In this document: positions 7,897 through 16,814 of the stretch, one piece after another | Layout of the letters: each line of letters begins with the position of its first letter | Position numbering within the stretch: the stretch's first letter is position 1 | From: Mesonia sp. | GTDB taxonomy: Bacteria; Bacteroidota; Bacteroidia; Flavobacteriales; Flavobacteriaceae | Reading direction: 5' to 3' | NCBI GenBank assembly: GCA_012964435.1 | Contig: DTTX01000057.1 | Coordinates: 62,001 to 126,000 of the forward strand | Length of the DNA: 64,000 nucleotides | The notes under the pieces: model-generated | What the model was told of the DNA's origin: nothing | The model's input: the letters and a program-made list of their open reading frames with translations, nothing else | Databases searched by the model: none | Position numbers and translations under genes: made by a program

Positions 7897-8996
7897 AATC
7901 GATAGCCTATTCCAAATTCCATAGCTTCAGCCTTTGCCGCGTGAGATTTTACCGAGAGACTTCCGAAGAAATTTTTAAATAACTCTCGTTGAATTCCTGC
8001 TCTTAAATAGGTTCGCCCTTCAAAATCGTAGGGATAATACACGTAATAACCCAAATTCCCGAAAATAGAAGTTTTCCCTAAATGCAACTGATAGCCGGCA
8101 AAAACGCCAACACGTGTTGAACTTTCATCGCCTTGCAAACCATCTTCAGGATAAGCGATCGAACGATAATAAATGAGTTCTTCTAACATCGGTGAAAGAA
8201 AAATCTCACTCCCTAAATGTACCGAACTTTTGTATGAAACGCGTTTGTCGAGATAGGTTCCTAAAATATAAAACGGAAATTGATCCATCCCGATCACATC
8301 ACTAGTTTGCACACCACCTTTGAACGTAAAATTTAAATGAATAGGTTCTGAATAATTCGTAATTGAACGTTCGGTTTGGTAATAAAATTCTTCGTTGTGA
8401 TCAAGTTGGTAATTCAATCCTAAATTAATGGAGAACGTATTGGTACTGGTGTTGGGCGCTTTAAAATTTCCGTTAGAATAATGAATTAAATTGATGCCAC
8501 CTTGCAAGCCCAAACCTTTAAATAAATTCTTTTTACTGAAATTGAGCAGCAAATAAGTCGAGGCCAACAAATGCGTTCCGTAAGCGATATTTTCATAATT
8601 AGCATCAGGATCGTACGGATTGGTATTATAGCTAACTCCTTGCCCAACGCGCAAGAGTAGATAGCGATTGAGAAAATAAAAATTGTAATGTGCATAAATC
8701 CCGATGTGATCTCCTAAATTAGGATTTGCCATATCTTGATAGATCAACGAAGCACCAAGATCTGGAAAATTAAAATGTTGCTGCCACTCTTTTTCGCCAA
8801 AGGTTTTCTGATTGTAACTGAAAATAAATCCTTGCGGATGACCGGTGATTAAATGACCAATATCTTTGTTGTGCTCTACAATATTTCCGTAGAAATAATT
8901 AAAATCCAGGTCATATTCTTTGGGAGTCGCCTCTTCTTGAGCTTGCCCTAAAAAAAAGCTCAAACCTAAAAATACACCTAAAATTTTGTTGATCAT
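7893..8996 (-). CDS. PagL-like acyloxyacyl hydrolase (lipid A deacylase family)
   Basis: 367 aa with a signal peptide (ending GQAQ) and many aromatic-capped beta strands, as in an outer-membrane barrel. The segment INLIHYSNGNFKAPN places His172 and Ser174 in the H-x-S arrangement that forms the active site of PagL lipid A 3-O-deacylases. It is larger than Pseudomonas PagL (about 150 aa mature) but like the Bacteroidota 'acyloxyacyl hydrolase' proteins. It starts 22 nt after metF and overlaps the GIN-domain gene, so it could be read from the met operon or from its own promoter. The exact substrate is inferred. Confidence 0.75.
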   Translation of the reverse strand: MINKILGVFLGLSFFLGQAQEEATPKEYDLDFNYFYGNIVEHNKDIGHLITGHPQGFIFSYNQKTFGEKEWQQHFNFPDLGASLIYQDMANPNLGDHIGIYAHYNFYFLNRYLLLRVGQGVSYNTNPYDPDANYENIAYGTHLLASTYLLLNFSKKNLFKGLGLQGGINLIHYSNGNFKAPNTSTNTFSINLGLNYQLDHNEEFYYQTERSITNYSEPIHLNFTFKGGVQTSDVIGMDQFPFYILGTYLDKRVSYKSSVHLGSEIFLSPMLEELIYYRSIAYPEDGLQGDESSTRVGVFAGYQLHLGKTSIFGNLGYYVYYPYDFEGRTYLRAGIQRELFKNFFGSLSVKSHAAKAEAMEFGIGYRL

Positions 8997-9018
8997 ATCC
9001 GCAAAAATAGCAGAATTA

Positions 9019-9975
9019 TTAAAACAACTCTCCTGCTATTTTCTGAATATTATCACTTTTACCCATCGAATAATAATGTAATACCGGTACGCTACCTTTA
9101 ATGAGTTCTTTACTTTGTTGAATACACCACTCTACACCAACTTGACGAACTTCTTCTTTGCTTTTGCACTTAAGTACTTCTAGCGTTAATTCATCGGGAA
9201 GATCTACGTGAAAACGATGCGGCAAAATAGAAAGTTGCTTTTTTGTAGCCAAAGGTTTTAGTCCGGGAATTATAGGAACAGTAATTCCTGCTTTTCTGCA
9301 TTTATCGACAAATTCAAAATACTTTTGATTATCAAAAAACATTTGCGTGACCACGTAGCAAGCTCCGGCATCGACTTTTTCTTTTAAACGCAACACGTCC
9401 TGATCTAAACTTGGCGCTTCCATATGTTTTTCGGGATAACCGGCAACGCCAATGCAAAAATTGGTTTTGCTTTTATTCAGTAATTCTTCATCTAAATATT
9501 CACCCTTATTTAATCCCACAATTTGCTTTACCAAATCTTTTGCATACGTATGACCTTCTTTTTCTGCGGAAAAATAAGTTTCGTTTTTTACCGCATCACC
9601 ACGTAAAGCCAAGACATTATCGATACCTAAAAAGTCGAGATCTATTAAAAAATTCTCGGTATCTTCTTTGGTAAAACCGCCACATAAAATGTGTGGCACG
9701 GCATCGACTTCGTATTTATTTTGTATCGCGGCACAAATCCCAACGGTTCCCGGTCGCTTTCGCACTACTTTTTTCTGTAGTAAACCTCCCGAAAGTTCTT
9801 TATAAACATATTCTTCACGATGATAAGTGACATCGATAAACGGAGGTTCAAATTCCATTAAAGGATCGATATGATCAAAAATCGACTGAATATTTTGTCC
9901 TTTTAAAGGCGGTAAAATCTCGAAAGAGAATAAGGTCTTTCCTGCTGCTTTTTTTATATGGTCTACTACTTTCAT
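9019..9975 (-). CDS. metF: Methylenetetrahydrofolate reductase MetF
   Basis: 318 aa from the chosen start MKVVDHIKKAAGKTLFSFEILPP. It reduces 5,10-methylene-THF to 5-methyl-THF, the methyl donor for MetH. The SFEILPP strand, the HILCGGFTKEDTENFL region, LALRGDAV (FAD site) and VTQMFFDN are family marks. A further in-frame ATG ten codons upstream (10003-10005) falls inside a dispersed palindrome and is rejected as start. It is the last methionine gene of the SAM-I-controlled metH operon. Confidence 0.92.
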   Translation of the reverse strand: MKVVDHIKKAAGKTLFSFEILPPLKGQNIQSIFDHIDPLMEFEPPFIDVTYHREEYVYKELSGGLLQKKVVRKRPGTVGICAAIQNKYEVDAVPHILCGGFTKEDTENFLIDLDFLGIDNVLALRGDAVKNETYFSAEKEGHTYAKDLVKQIVGLNKGEYLDEELLNKSKTNFCIGVAGYPEKHMEAPSLDQDVLRLKEKVDAGACYVVTQMFFDNQKYFEFVDKCRKAGITVPIIPGLKPLATKKQLSILPHRFHVDLPDELTLEVLKCKSKEEVRQVGVEWCIQQSKELIKGSVPVLHYYSMGKSDNIQKIAGELF

Positions 9976-10000
9976 TTTTGGTTTATCTGTTTTTAATCTC

Positions 10001-10026
10001 GTCATTCCGGACTTGATCCGGGATCT
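10001..10026. repeat. Dispersed palindrome, type 2 (CCGGA version)
   Basis: GTCATTCCGGACTTGATCCG followed by GGATCT: imperfect inverted repeat TCCGGA / TCCGGGA. Together with the copy at 10072 it forms a pair within the 141-nt metH-metF gap. Confidence 0.7.
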
Positions 10027-10071
10027 CTTCCTATTTTTTCAACTTAAATTTCACTCTAATTCTCTAGATGC

Positions 10072-10096
10072 GATGCTGAATCAAGTTCAGCATGAC
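10072..10096. repeat. Dispersed palindrome, type 2 (CTGAA version)
   Basis: Perfect inverted repeat ATGCTGAA-TCAAG-TTCAGCAT followed by GAC. It sits 46 nt from the related element at 10001-10026 in the metH-metF gap and could fold into an RNA hairpin that separates the two cistrons. Confidence 0.7.
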
Positions 10097-10116
10097 GTTC
10101 CTTTTAAATAAATTTT

Positions 10117-12855
10117 CTAAGCTAAATTCGGATTTAACCATTTTTCAGCTTCTTGATAGGTGATTTCTTTTCGCTTAGCAAAATCTTCTACCTGATCGGG
10201 TTTTACTTTTCCTAATCCAAAATAGCGAGCTTCAGGATGCGCAAAATAATAACCGCTCACACTCGCTGCCGGCCACATCGCTAAACTTTCAGTAAGTTCT
10301 ACACCAATGTTCTCTTCAACGTTCAGCAGTTTCCAAATGCTCAATTTTTCTAAATGATCGGGACAGGCAGGATAACCCGGTGCGGGACGAATACCTTTAT
10401 ACGATTCTTTGATCAATTCAGCATTCGACAGATTTTCATTCTTTGCGTAACCCCAATTTTGGGTGCGGACTTGCCAATGCAAATATTCTGCAAAAGCTTC
10501 TGCCAAACGATCGGCTAAAGCTTTTACCATAATCGAATTGTAATCGTCTAAATTCTTTTCAAATTCATTTGCTAATTCTTGAGTTCCAAAGCCGGTAGAT
10601 ACACAAAAACATCCGATATAATCTTGAATTTCGGTTTCTTTTGGCGCTATAAAATCGGCTAACGCAAAATTGGGTTTGCCTTTGTACTTTTTGAGCTGTT
10701 GCCGTAGCGTTCTAAACCGAATAATTTCTACTGAAGTTTCCGGGTCTAGAACTGAAATATCGTCGTCATCAACTGCGTTAGCCGGAAACAAACCAAAAAC
10801 CGCTTTCGCTTTTAATTGTTTTTGCTGAATAATTTCTGTCAGCATTTTTTCAGCATCTTCAAATAGATTGGTGGCTTGTTGCCCAACGACCTCATCTTTT
10901 AAGATCTCCGGAAATTTTCCGTGGAGATCCCAGCTTCTAAAAAAAGGCGTCCAATCGATAAACTCCTTCAATTTTTTCAACTCAAAATCTTCAATCACTT
11001 GAATACCTAATTGCTTGGGTTGAATAATATCTTCCGCTTTCCAATCAATTTGAAATTTGTTTTCTCGAGCTTCAGCAATCGTTAAATACTCTTTCTTTTT
11101 AGTTCGGCTTAAAAACTTCTTCCTAAATTCGGCATAATCAAGTTTTAGATCGGTTTTGTATTTTGTCGCCGTTTCTTTTTGTAATAAATTTCCTACAACA
11201 GTAACCGCTCGAGAAGCATCGTTTACATGAACAACCGCGTGCTGATATTCTGCATCGATCTTGACCGCTGTATGCGCTTTAGAAGTTGTCGCGCCACCAA
11301 TTAACAGCGGAACTTCAAATTCTTGACGCTGCATTTCTTTGGCAAGAAAAACCATCTCGTCTAACGAAGGGGTAATCAATCCGCTTAAACCTATAATATC
11401 GACTTGTTGGTCTTTGGCTTCAGCAATGATTTTTTCCGGCGGAACCATAACTCCTAGATCGATAATTTCATAATTATTACAAGCGAGAACCACGCTTACA
11501 ATATTCTTCCCGATATCGTGCACATCGCCTTTTACGGTCGCCATCAAAATTTTCCCGGCACCACTTTTCTCTTCTTCAGAAGGCGGATTTTTCAACTTTT
11601 CTTCTTCAATATAGGGTAATAAATAGGCAACGGCTTTTTTCATTACTCGAGCAGATTTCACTACTTGAGGAAGAAACATTTTTCCGCTTCCGAAAAGATC
11701 TCCTACGACATTCATTCCCGTCATTAAATGACCTTCGATCACCTGAATCGGTTTTTCTGATTGCTGTCGAGCTTCTTCAACATCTTCTAAAATATAGGTG
11801 TCGATCCCTTTGACTAAAGCACGTGTGATTCGGTCTTGCAAAGCTTCTTCTCGCCAAGAAAGATCAACTGTATTTTTCTCTGATTTATTATTTTTTACCG
11901 TTTCTGCAAACTCCAATAAACGCTCGGTCGCATCATCTCGACGGTCGAGCATCACATCTTCTACGTGTTCCAATAAATCTTTTGGAATATCGTCGTAAAC
12001 CTGTAGCATTGTTGGATTCACGATACCAATATTCATCCCGGCTTGGATGGCGTGGTATAAAAACACTGAATGCATCGCTTCCCGAACAGCATTATTTCCA
12101 CGGAAAGAAAAAGAAATATTACTCACACCGCCGCTCACGCTCACATACGGAAGATTTTCTTTTACCCAACGCGTAGCTTCAATAAAATCGATCGCATTTT
12201 TTCGGTGTTCATCCATTCCCGTTGCGACCGGAAAAATGTTTAAATCGAAGATGATATCTTCCGGAGGGAAGTTCACTTTATTCACCAATAAATCGTAAGA
12301 TCGTTGCGCAATTTCAATACGGCGGTCGTAATTATCGGCTTGCCCAACTTCATCAAAAGCCATTACAATTACCGCAGCTCCGTAACGTTTGATCTTCTTG
12401 GCGTGAAGCAAAAATTCTTCTTCTCCTTCTTTTAGTGAAATTGAATTCACCACACATTTTCCTTGAACTACTTGCAAACCGGCTTCAATAATTTCCCATT
12501 TAGAGCTATCGATCATAATCGGCACACGAGAAATATCGGGTTCTGAAACGATTAGATTTAAAAAATTAACCATCGCTTCTTTTCCATCGATCAGACCATC
12601 GTCCATATTTATATCGATAATTTGCGCGCCGCCTTCTACCTGATCGCGGGCTATAGCTAAAGCTTCATCAAACTTTTCTTCCTTAATGAGTCGTAAAAAT
12701 TTTCGGGAACCCGCTACATTGGTCCGTTCTCCGACATTCACAAAATTGCTTTCGGGAGTGATGACCAGAGGTTCTAAACCTGAAAGTTTTAAAGGACGAA
12801 AACAGGAATTGATTTCAGTATTATGCTTTTGTTCTATCGTTGTAGATAAATTCAT
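10117..12855 (-). CDS. metH: Methionine synthase MetH, pterin-, cobalamin- and activation-domain subunit
   Basis: 912 aa. Domains in order: methyl-THF (pterin-binding) domain about 25-300 ([32 protein letters not shown]); cobalamin cap and Rossmann domain about 340-560, with [13 protein letters not shown] carrying the D-x-H-x-x-G motif whose His coordinates cobalt; and C-terminal SAM-dependent reactivation domain about 590-912 ([25 protein letters not shown]). The homocysteine-binding module is missing and is supplied by the separate upstream gene 6 nt away. Together they equal one full-length E. coli MetH. The split at the natural domain border is common in Bacteroidota, so this is not a frameshift. 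Confidence 0.93.
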   Translation of the reverse strand: MNLSTTIEQKHNTEINSCFRPLKLSGLEPLVITPESNFVNVGERTNVAGSRKFLRLIKEEKFDEALAIARDQVEGGAQIIDINMDDGLIDGKEAMVNFLNLIVSEPDISRVPIMIDSSKWEIIEAGLQVVQGKCVVNSISLKEGEEEFLLHAKKIKRYGAAVIVMAFDEVGQADNYDRRIEIAQRSYDLLVNKVNFPPEDIIFDLNIFPVATGMDEHRKNAIDFIEATRWVKENLPYVSVSGGVSNISFSFRGNNAVREAMHSVFLYHAIQAGMNIGIVNPTMLQVYDDIPKDLLEHVEDVMLDRRDDATERLLEFAETVKNNKSEKNTVDLSWREEALQDRITRALVKGIDTYILEDVEEARQQSEKPIQVIEGHLMTGMNVVGDLFGSGKMFLPQVVKSARVMKKAVAYLLPYIEEEKLKNPPSEEEKSGAGKILMATVKGDVHDIGKNIVSVVLACNNYEIIDLGVMVPPEKIIAEAKDQQVDIIGLSGLITPSLDEMVFLAKEMQRQEFEVPLLIGGATTSKAHTAVKIDAEYQHAVVHVNDASRAVTVVGNLLQKETATKYKTDLKLDYAEFRKKFLSRTKKKEYLTIAEARENKFQIDWKAEDIIQPKQLGIQVIEDFELKKLKEFIDWTPFFRSWDLHGKFPEILKDEVVGQQATNLFEDAEKMLTEIIQQKQLKAKAVFGLFPANAVDDDDISVLDPETSVEIIRFRTLRQQLKKYKGKPNFALADFIAPKETEIQDYIGCFCVSTGFGTQELANEFEKNLDDYNSIMVKALADRLAEAFAEYLHWQVRTQNWGYAKNENLSNAELIKESYKGIRPAPGYPACPDHLEKLSIWKLLNVEENIGVELTESLAMWPAASVSGYYFAHPEARYFGLGKVKPDQVEDFAKRKEITYQEAEKWLNPNLA

Positions 12856-12861
12856 TTTGTA

Positions 12862-13869
12862 TTAAATTAATTGTGGAGCTTCCAGTTTTCGAGGAGAATA
12901 CTTGGCTGCTACGTTTGCAATGGCTTTGATATGCTCCGGTGTGGTTCCGCAGCAACCGCCAATAATATTCACTAAATTCTTCTGAAGGTATTCTTCGATC
13001 TGGCTGGCCATTTCTTCAGGCGTTTCATCGTATTCTCCGAAAGCATTTGGCAATCCGGCATTGGGATAGGCAGAAACGCCTGCCGAAGTTCGATTGGCTA
13101 AAACTTCTAAATGCGGCGTGAGTTGCTTGGCACCTAACGCACAATTAAAGCCAACACTCAACAACGGAATATGCGAGACGGAAATTAGAAAAGCCTCGGC
13201 GGTTTGCCCTGATAAAGTTCTACCGGAAGCATCGGTGATCGTACCGCTCAACATCACCGGAATATCGATTTGTTGTTCTTCTTTAATTTCTTCAATAGCA
13301 AAAAGGGCAGCTTTGGCGTTGAGCGTATCAAAAACCGTTTCGACTAATAAAATATCGACGCCGCCTTTTAATAAAGCTAATGCTTGTTGTTTGTAAGCTA
13401 TACGTAATTCATCGAAAGAAATCGCACGAAAACCAGGGTTATTTACATCTGGAGAAATACTGGCCGTTTTATTGGTTGGTCCCATCGCACCGGCGACAAA
13501 TCGTGGTTTTTCAGGATTTTCTAAGGTGATTTTTTGAGCGACTTCTTTGGCAATTTTAGCCGACTCGTAATTGAGCTCATCGACCAAATGCTCCATTTTA
13601 TAATCGGCCATCGCGATAGTCGTGCCCGAGAACGTATTGGTTTCTACAATATCGGCACCGGCTTCAAAATATTTTTGGTGTACTTCTGCAATCGCTTTGG
13701 GTTGCGTTAACGACAAGAGATCGTTATTCCCTTTGACGGGAATCTCCCAGTTTTTAAAACGTTCTCCCTGAAAATCTTCTTCAGAAAATTGATAGCGTTG
13801 TAGCATGGTGCCCATTGCACCATCGAGAACCAATATTTTTTGTGTTAATAATTCCTTTAATTTACTCAT
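12862..13869 (-). CDS. Methionine synthase, homocysteine-binding subunit
   Basis: 335 aa. This is the homocysteine S-methyltransferase module of MetH: KILVLDGAMGTMLQ at the N-terminus, VETNTFSGTTIAM, and the zinc ligands in GFNCALGA (about residue 240) and IIGGCCGTTPEHI (about 305). It binds zinc and homocysteine and passes methionine out after methyl transfer from cobalamin on the partner subunit encoded directly downstream. It is the first gene of the metH operon, preceded by a SAM-I riboswitch whose terminator ends 23 nt before the ATG. Confidence 0.92.
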   Translation of the reverse strand: MSKLKELLTQKILVLDGAMGTMLQRYQFSEEDFQGERFKNWEIPVKGNNDLLSLTQPKAIAEVHQKYFEAGADIVETNTFSGTTIAMADYKMEHLVDELNYESAKIAKEVAQKITLENPEKPRFVAGAMGPTNKTASISPDVNNPGFRAISFDELRIAYKQQALALLKGGVDILLVETVFDTLNAKAALFAIEEIKEEQQIDIPVMLSGTITDASGRTLSGQTAEAFLISVSHIPLLSVGFNCALGAKQLTPHLEVLANRTSAGVSAYPNAGLPNAFGEYDETPEEMASQIEEYLQKNLVNIIGGCCGTTPEHIKAIANVAAKYSPRKLEAPQLI

Positions 13870-13892
13870 AGCTTATTTATATAACAGCTATC

Positions 13893-13922
13893 AAAAAAAG
13901 GAACAGAAGGAAAGAATTCTGT
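13893..13922 (-). terminator. Terminator of the SAM-I riboswitch
   Basis: On the minus strand ACAGAA-(8 nt)-TTCTGT is followed by TCC and seven T residues, just 3' of the riboswitch P1 helix and 5' of the first metH gene. Binding of SAM would favour this hairpin. Confidence 0.75.
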
Positions 13923-13923
13923 A

Positions 13924-14037
13924 TGGGTTATCTATCTGCTTTTGCAGTAGAATGTAGCACCTTCTCTTTCTGTTTTCACAGAAAAAGGGTTGCTAAGGCT
14001 TCATTGGGTCTAGTCCCTCTGCCTTTCTTGATAACTT
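13924..14037 (-). promoter_or_regulatory. SAM-I (S-box) riboswitch
   Basis: All conserved S-box elements are present in order on the minus strand: P1 5' arm AAGTTATCAAGA, GGCAGAGGGACTAGACCC, AATGAAGCC, GCAACC, a P3 hairpin (TTTCTGT / ACAGAAA), AAGGTGCTACATTC, a P4 hairpin CTGCAAAAGCAG and P1 3' arm GATAAC. It precedes the two metH genes and metF. High SAM is expected to cause premature termination. Confidence 0.96.
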
Positions 14038-14066
14038 ATTTCAATTTAAATATGAACTTGCGCTTA

Positions 14067-14097
14067 CAAATATAAGCGTCTGCCAATAATAGGCAAA
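14067..14097 (-). promoter_or_regulatory. Promoter of the metH-metF operon
   Basis: On the minus strand TTTG (14097-14094), 19 nt, then TATATTTG (14074-14067): an exact match to the flavobacterial TTTG / TAnnTTTG promoter. It starts transcription about 25 nt upstream of the SAM-I aptamer. Confidence 0.75.
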
Positions 14098-14106
14098 TTA
14101 ATATAA

Positions 14107-14526
14107 TTAAATTTGCGCTCCGTTTAAGAAAACTTCATACTTGATTTCGGCAGTTTTTTCTAGCATTTTAGCTACCGAACAATATTTTTCTAACGAAAGA
14201 TCAACCGCACGACGCGCTTTATTCTCGGGTAAATCGCCCTCTAATTTTATTTGCAAATCTATTTTTTCAAAAACTTTTGGAATGGCGTTTGGATCACGGT
14301 AACCCTCTACCTCCATTTCTAGATTGGTTAATTCTAGGTTTTGTTTTTTTAGAATATGTACAATATCGATCCCGCTGCAACCGGCAATCCCACGAAGTAA
14401 TAAATCCATCGGACTTGAACCTTGTGGGTTTTCAGCAGATTTGTTATCTAAATGAACCTCGTCGCCACGCTCGTTAATCGTTACAAAATGGAAATCGTTA
14501 TTGAGGCGTTTTAAGTGTACTTTCAT
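14107..14526 (-). CDS. OsmC/Ohr family protein
   Basis: 139 aa OsmC-fold protein. The two redox cysteines of the family are present, in GIAGCSGIDIVHILKKQ (about residue 50) and EKYCSVAKML (about residue 116). Members reduce organic hydroperoxides with thiol cofactors or handle related thiols. It is the last gene of the homocysteine-synthesis operon, 30 nt after metZ, so it is likely expressed when methionine is scarce. That placement hints at a role in protecting or handling sulfur intermediates rather than general osmotic stress; this is inference. Confidence 0.8.
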   Translation of the reverse strand: MKVHLKRLNNDFHFVTINERGDEVHLDNKSAENPQGSSPMDLLLRGIAGCSGIDIVHILKKQNLELTNLEMEVEGYRDPNAIPKVFEKIDLQIKLEGDLPENKARRAVDLSLEKYCSVAKMLEKTAEIKYEVFLNGAQI

Positions 14527-14556
14527 CTTTTTCAGTTTTATTCAAAGATACGCATT

Positions 14557-15726
14557 CTAATTTTTCAAGGCTTGTTGTAAATCTGAAATTACATCATCGG
14601 GATGTTCCAACCCTACTGAAATTCTTACTAAACCATCAGTGATCCCAACTTCTAAACGATCTGCTTCTGCTAATTTACTATGCGTTGTGGAAGCAGGATG
14701 TGTTACAATGGTTTTGGTATCGCCTAAATTAGCACTTCGAGAACATAAATTTACCGAATTAATAAATTTTCTACCGGCTTCTAAACCGCCTTTTACTTCA
14801 AGAGAAATGATATTTCCGCCTAATTTCATCTGCTTTTTAGCGATTTTGTATTGCGGATGCGATTTCAAAAAAGGATATTTTACGTTTTCTACAAATTCAT
14901 TTTCTTCTAAAAACTGTGCGACTTTTAAAGCATTTTCACAGTGCTTTTCTAACCTTACGGGAAGCGTTTCTAAACTTTTGGACAATACCCAAGCGTTAAA
15001 CGGACTCAGTGCAGGACCGGTATTTCTGGAAAATAAATAAATTTCCCGAATTAAATCGGCACGACCCACCGTTACACCACCTAAAACTCGACCTTGACCA
15101 TCGATTAATTTTGTGGCTGAATGAATTACCAAATCTGCTCCAAATTTTATCGGGTTTTGTAAGTAAGGCGTGGCAAAACAGTTATCAATCACCAGAATTA
15201 AATTGTGCTTTTTAGCAATTTTACCCAACAATTCTAAATCTAAAATATCGACTCCGGGATTGGTTGGCGATTCTGCAAAAATGATTTTAGTGGTTGGCGT
15301 GATTAACTTTTCAATGGTTTCAACTTCATTTACTTTGAAATAGGAATGTGAAATATTCCACTTCGGAAAATATTTAGTGAACAAACTATGGGTTGAACCA
15401 AATACCGAACGCGATGAAATGATATGATCGCCACTATTTAACAAAGCGGCTAGAGTTGAAAAAACCGCGCTCATCCCGGTAGCAAATGCGTAACCGCTTT
15501 CGGCTCCTTCCATTTTAGCGATGCGATCGATAAATTCTGAAGTGTTCGGATTGCTGAATCTGCTATAAATATTCCGTTCTTTTTCTTCAGAAAAGGAAGC
15601 GCGCATTTCTTCAGCATCTTCAAACACATAACTTGAGGTTAAGTATAAAGGTGACGAATGTTCTTGGTGTTGCGAACGCTCGATCTGGCTTCGTATAATT
15701 TCGGTTTCTAAATGAAATTGACTCAT
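14557..15726 (-). CDS. metZ: Cys/Met-metabolism PLP enzyme, probable O-succinyl/acetylhomoserine sulfhydrylase
   Basis: 389 aa from MSQFHLETE; the ATG seven codons upstream would overlap the preceding gene and is less likely. Trans-sulfuration family marks are YSRFSNPNT (phosphate contact), SGD-HIISSRSVFGST, and HSATKLIDGQGRVLGG with PLP Lys206. It adds sulfide (or cysteine) to an activated homoserine. A second family member, MetY, heads the same operon; this one resembles the MetZ/cystathionine gamma-synthase branch, but the exact sulfur donor cannot be read from sequence. Confidence 0.82.
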   Translation of the reverse strand: MSQFHLETEIIRSQIERSQHQEHSSPLYLTSSYVFEDAEEMRASFSEEKERNIYSRFSNPNTSEFIDRIAKMEGAESGYAFATGMSAVFSTLAALLNSGDHIISSRSVFGSTHSLFTKYFPKWNISHSYFKVNEVETIEKLITPTTKIIFAESPTNPGVDILDLELLGKIAKKHNLILVIDNCFATPYLQNPIKFGADLVIHSATKLIDGQGRVLGGVTVGRADLIREIYLFSRNTGPALSPFNAWVLSKSLETLPVRLEKHCENALKVAQFLEENEFVENVKYPFLKSHPQYKIAKKQMKLGGNIISLEVKGGLEAGRKFINSVNLCSRSANLGDTKTIVTHPASTTHSKLAEADRLEVGITDGLVRISVGLEHPDDVISDLQQALKN

Positions 15727-15734
15727 AATTTTGT

Positions 15735-16814
15735 TTAGTTGCAACAATCGATTCGTTCGGCTAATTTGATCACATCGCTTACCACGCCTCTGGCTGTTAC
15801 CGCGGCTCCTGCTCCGGCTCCCTGAATCACAAGAGGTTGGTTACCGTAAGATTCTGTATAAATTTCGAATAAAGAATCGGCTCCCTGTAAAGCTCCGAGT
15901 GGATTTTCTTTTTGTTCTTTGACCAATTTCACTTCTAAAATCTTTTTTTCCACATCGAGCTCACCAATGTAACGTAAGACTTCGTTTTCACTTAATTCAG
16001 CTTTCAGCAATTGAAACTCTTCATCTAAATCGGTAATATTTTCTTGAAATGTAGTTACTGAACTTATTTCAGCTAAATGCGCCGGCACCAAACTTTTCAC
16101 TTTTACATCTTCTAAATTATAAGTGAGCTGAAGTTCTCTCGCTAAAATGAGCAGTTTTCTAGCCACATCGGTTCCGGAAAGATCCACACGCGGATCGGGT
16201 TCTGTAAAACCTTTTGCTTCGGCAAGCGCTACTACATCACTAAAATTTTTATTTTCCTCTGAAAAAGTATTGAAAATATAACTCAGTGATCCCGAAAAAA
16301 CACCTCTAATTTTAGTGACTTTTTCTCCTGACTGATGTAAATTTTTAATTGTTTCAACTACAGGAAGACCTGCTCCTACATTGGTTTCATATAAAAATTG
16401 TTTCTTATTTTCTTTTAAGATCTCTCTAAAGAATTCGTAATCATCATAAGCTAACGTATTGGCAACTTTATTGGCTGCAATAATATGAAAACCGTTTTCT
16501 ACCAAGTTGGTATAGTTATTTACAAATTCTGATGAAGCCGTCGCATCAATCGCCACAACATGTTGCCAGTTTTTAGTTTTTACATAATCGATAATCTCTT
16601 CTACTTGATACGGAAGACCGAAATCTACAAAATTGGCTTTCCAGTTTTCATCGACCCCTTCATCTTTGATAAATGCGGTCGATGAATTTAATATGATCGG
16701 AATTTCGATCTCTAAACCTTGCTGTTGAAAGACTTTTTGCGCTTGAATAATTTGATTGATAAACGTACTTCCTACGTTACCTATGCCAAACAAGATGAGC
16801 TGTATTTTTTTCAT
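15735..16814 (-). CDS. Homoserine dehydrogenase without aspartokinase domain
   Basis: 359 aa. NAD(P) motif ILFGIGNVGSTFI at residues 7-19, AANKVANTLAYDDY near 130-145, GVFSGSLSYIFNTF near 180 and the catalytic region GFTEPDPRVDLSGTDVARK. It resembles the C-terminal dehydrogenase half of ThrA/MetL fusions but stands alone. It reduces aspartate semialdehyde to homoserine, the substrate of the neighbouring MetX. It overlaps metX by 38 nt. Being embedded in the methionine-regulated operon, it is probably a methionine-dedicated isozyme, with a ThrA-type fusion elsewhere (inference). Confidence 0.88.
   Translation of the reverse strand: MKKIQLILFGIGNVGSTFINQIIQAQKVFQQQGLEIEIPIILNSSTAFIKDEGVDENWKANFVDFGLPYQVEEIIDYVKTKNWQHVVAIDATASSEFVNNYTNLVENGFHIIAANKVANTLAYDDYEFFREILKENKKQFLYETNVGAGLPVVETIKNLHQSGEKVTKIRGVFSGSLSYIFNTFSEENKNFSDVVALAEAKGFTEPDPRVDLSGTDVARKLLILARELQLTYNLEDVKVKSLVPAHLAEISSVTTFQENITDLDEEFQLLKAELSENEVLRYIGELDVEKKILEVKLVKEQKENPLGALQGADSLFEIYTESYGNQPLVIQGAGAGAAVTARGVVSDVIKLAERIDCCN

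Noticed and set aside
10003..10005. First in-frame ATG of metF
   Set aside because: It lies in the GTCATTCCGGA palindrome, and the residues it would add do not match MetF; MKVVDHIKK starts the conserved protein.
10117..13869. metH seen as a frameshifted pseudogene
   Set aside because: The two ORFs meet at the natural domain boundary, each with its own start, and all catalytic motifs are intact; split MetH is normal in this phylum.
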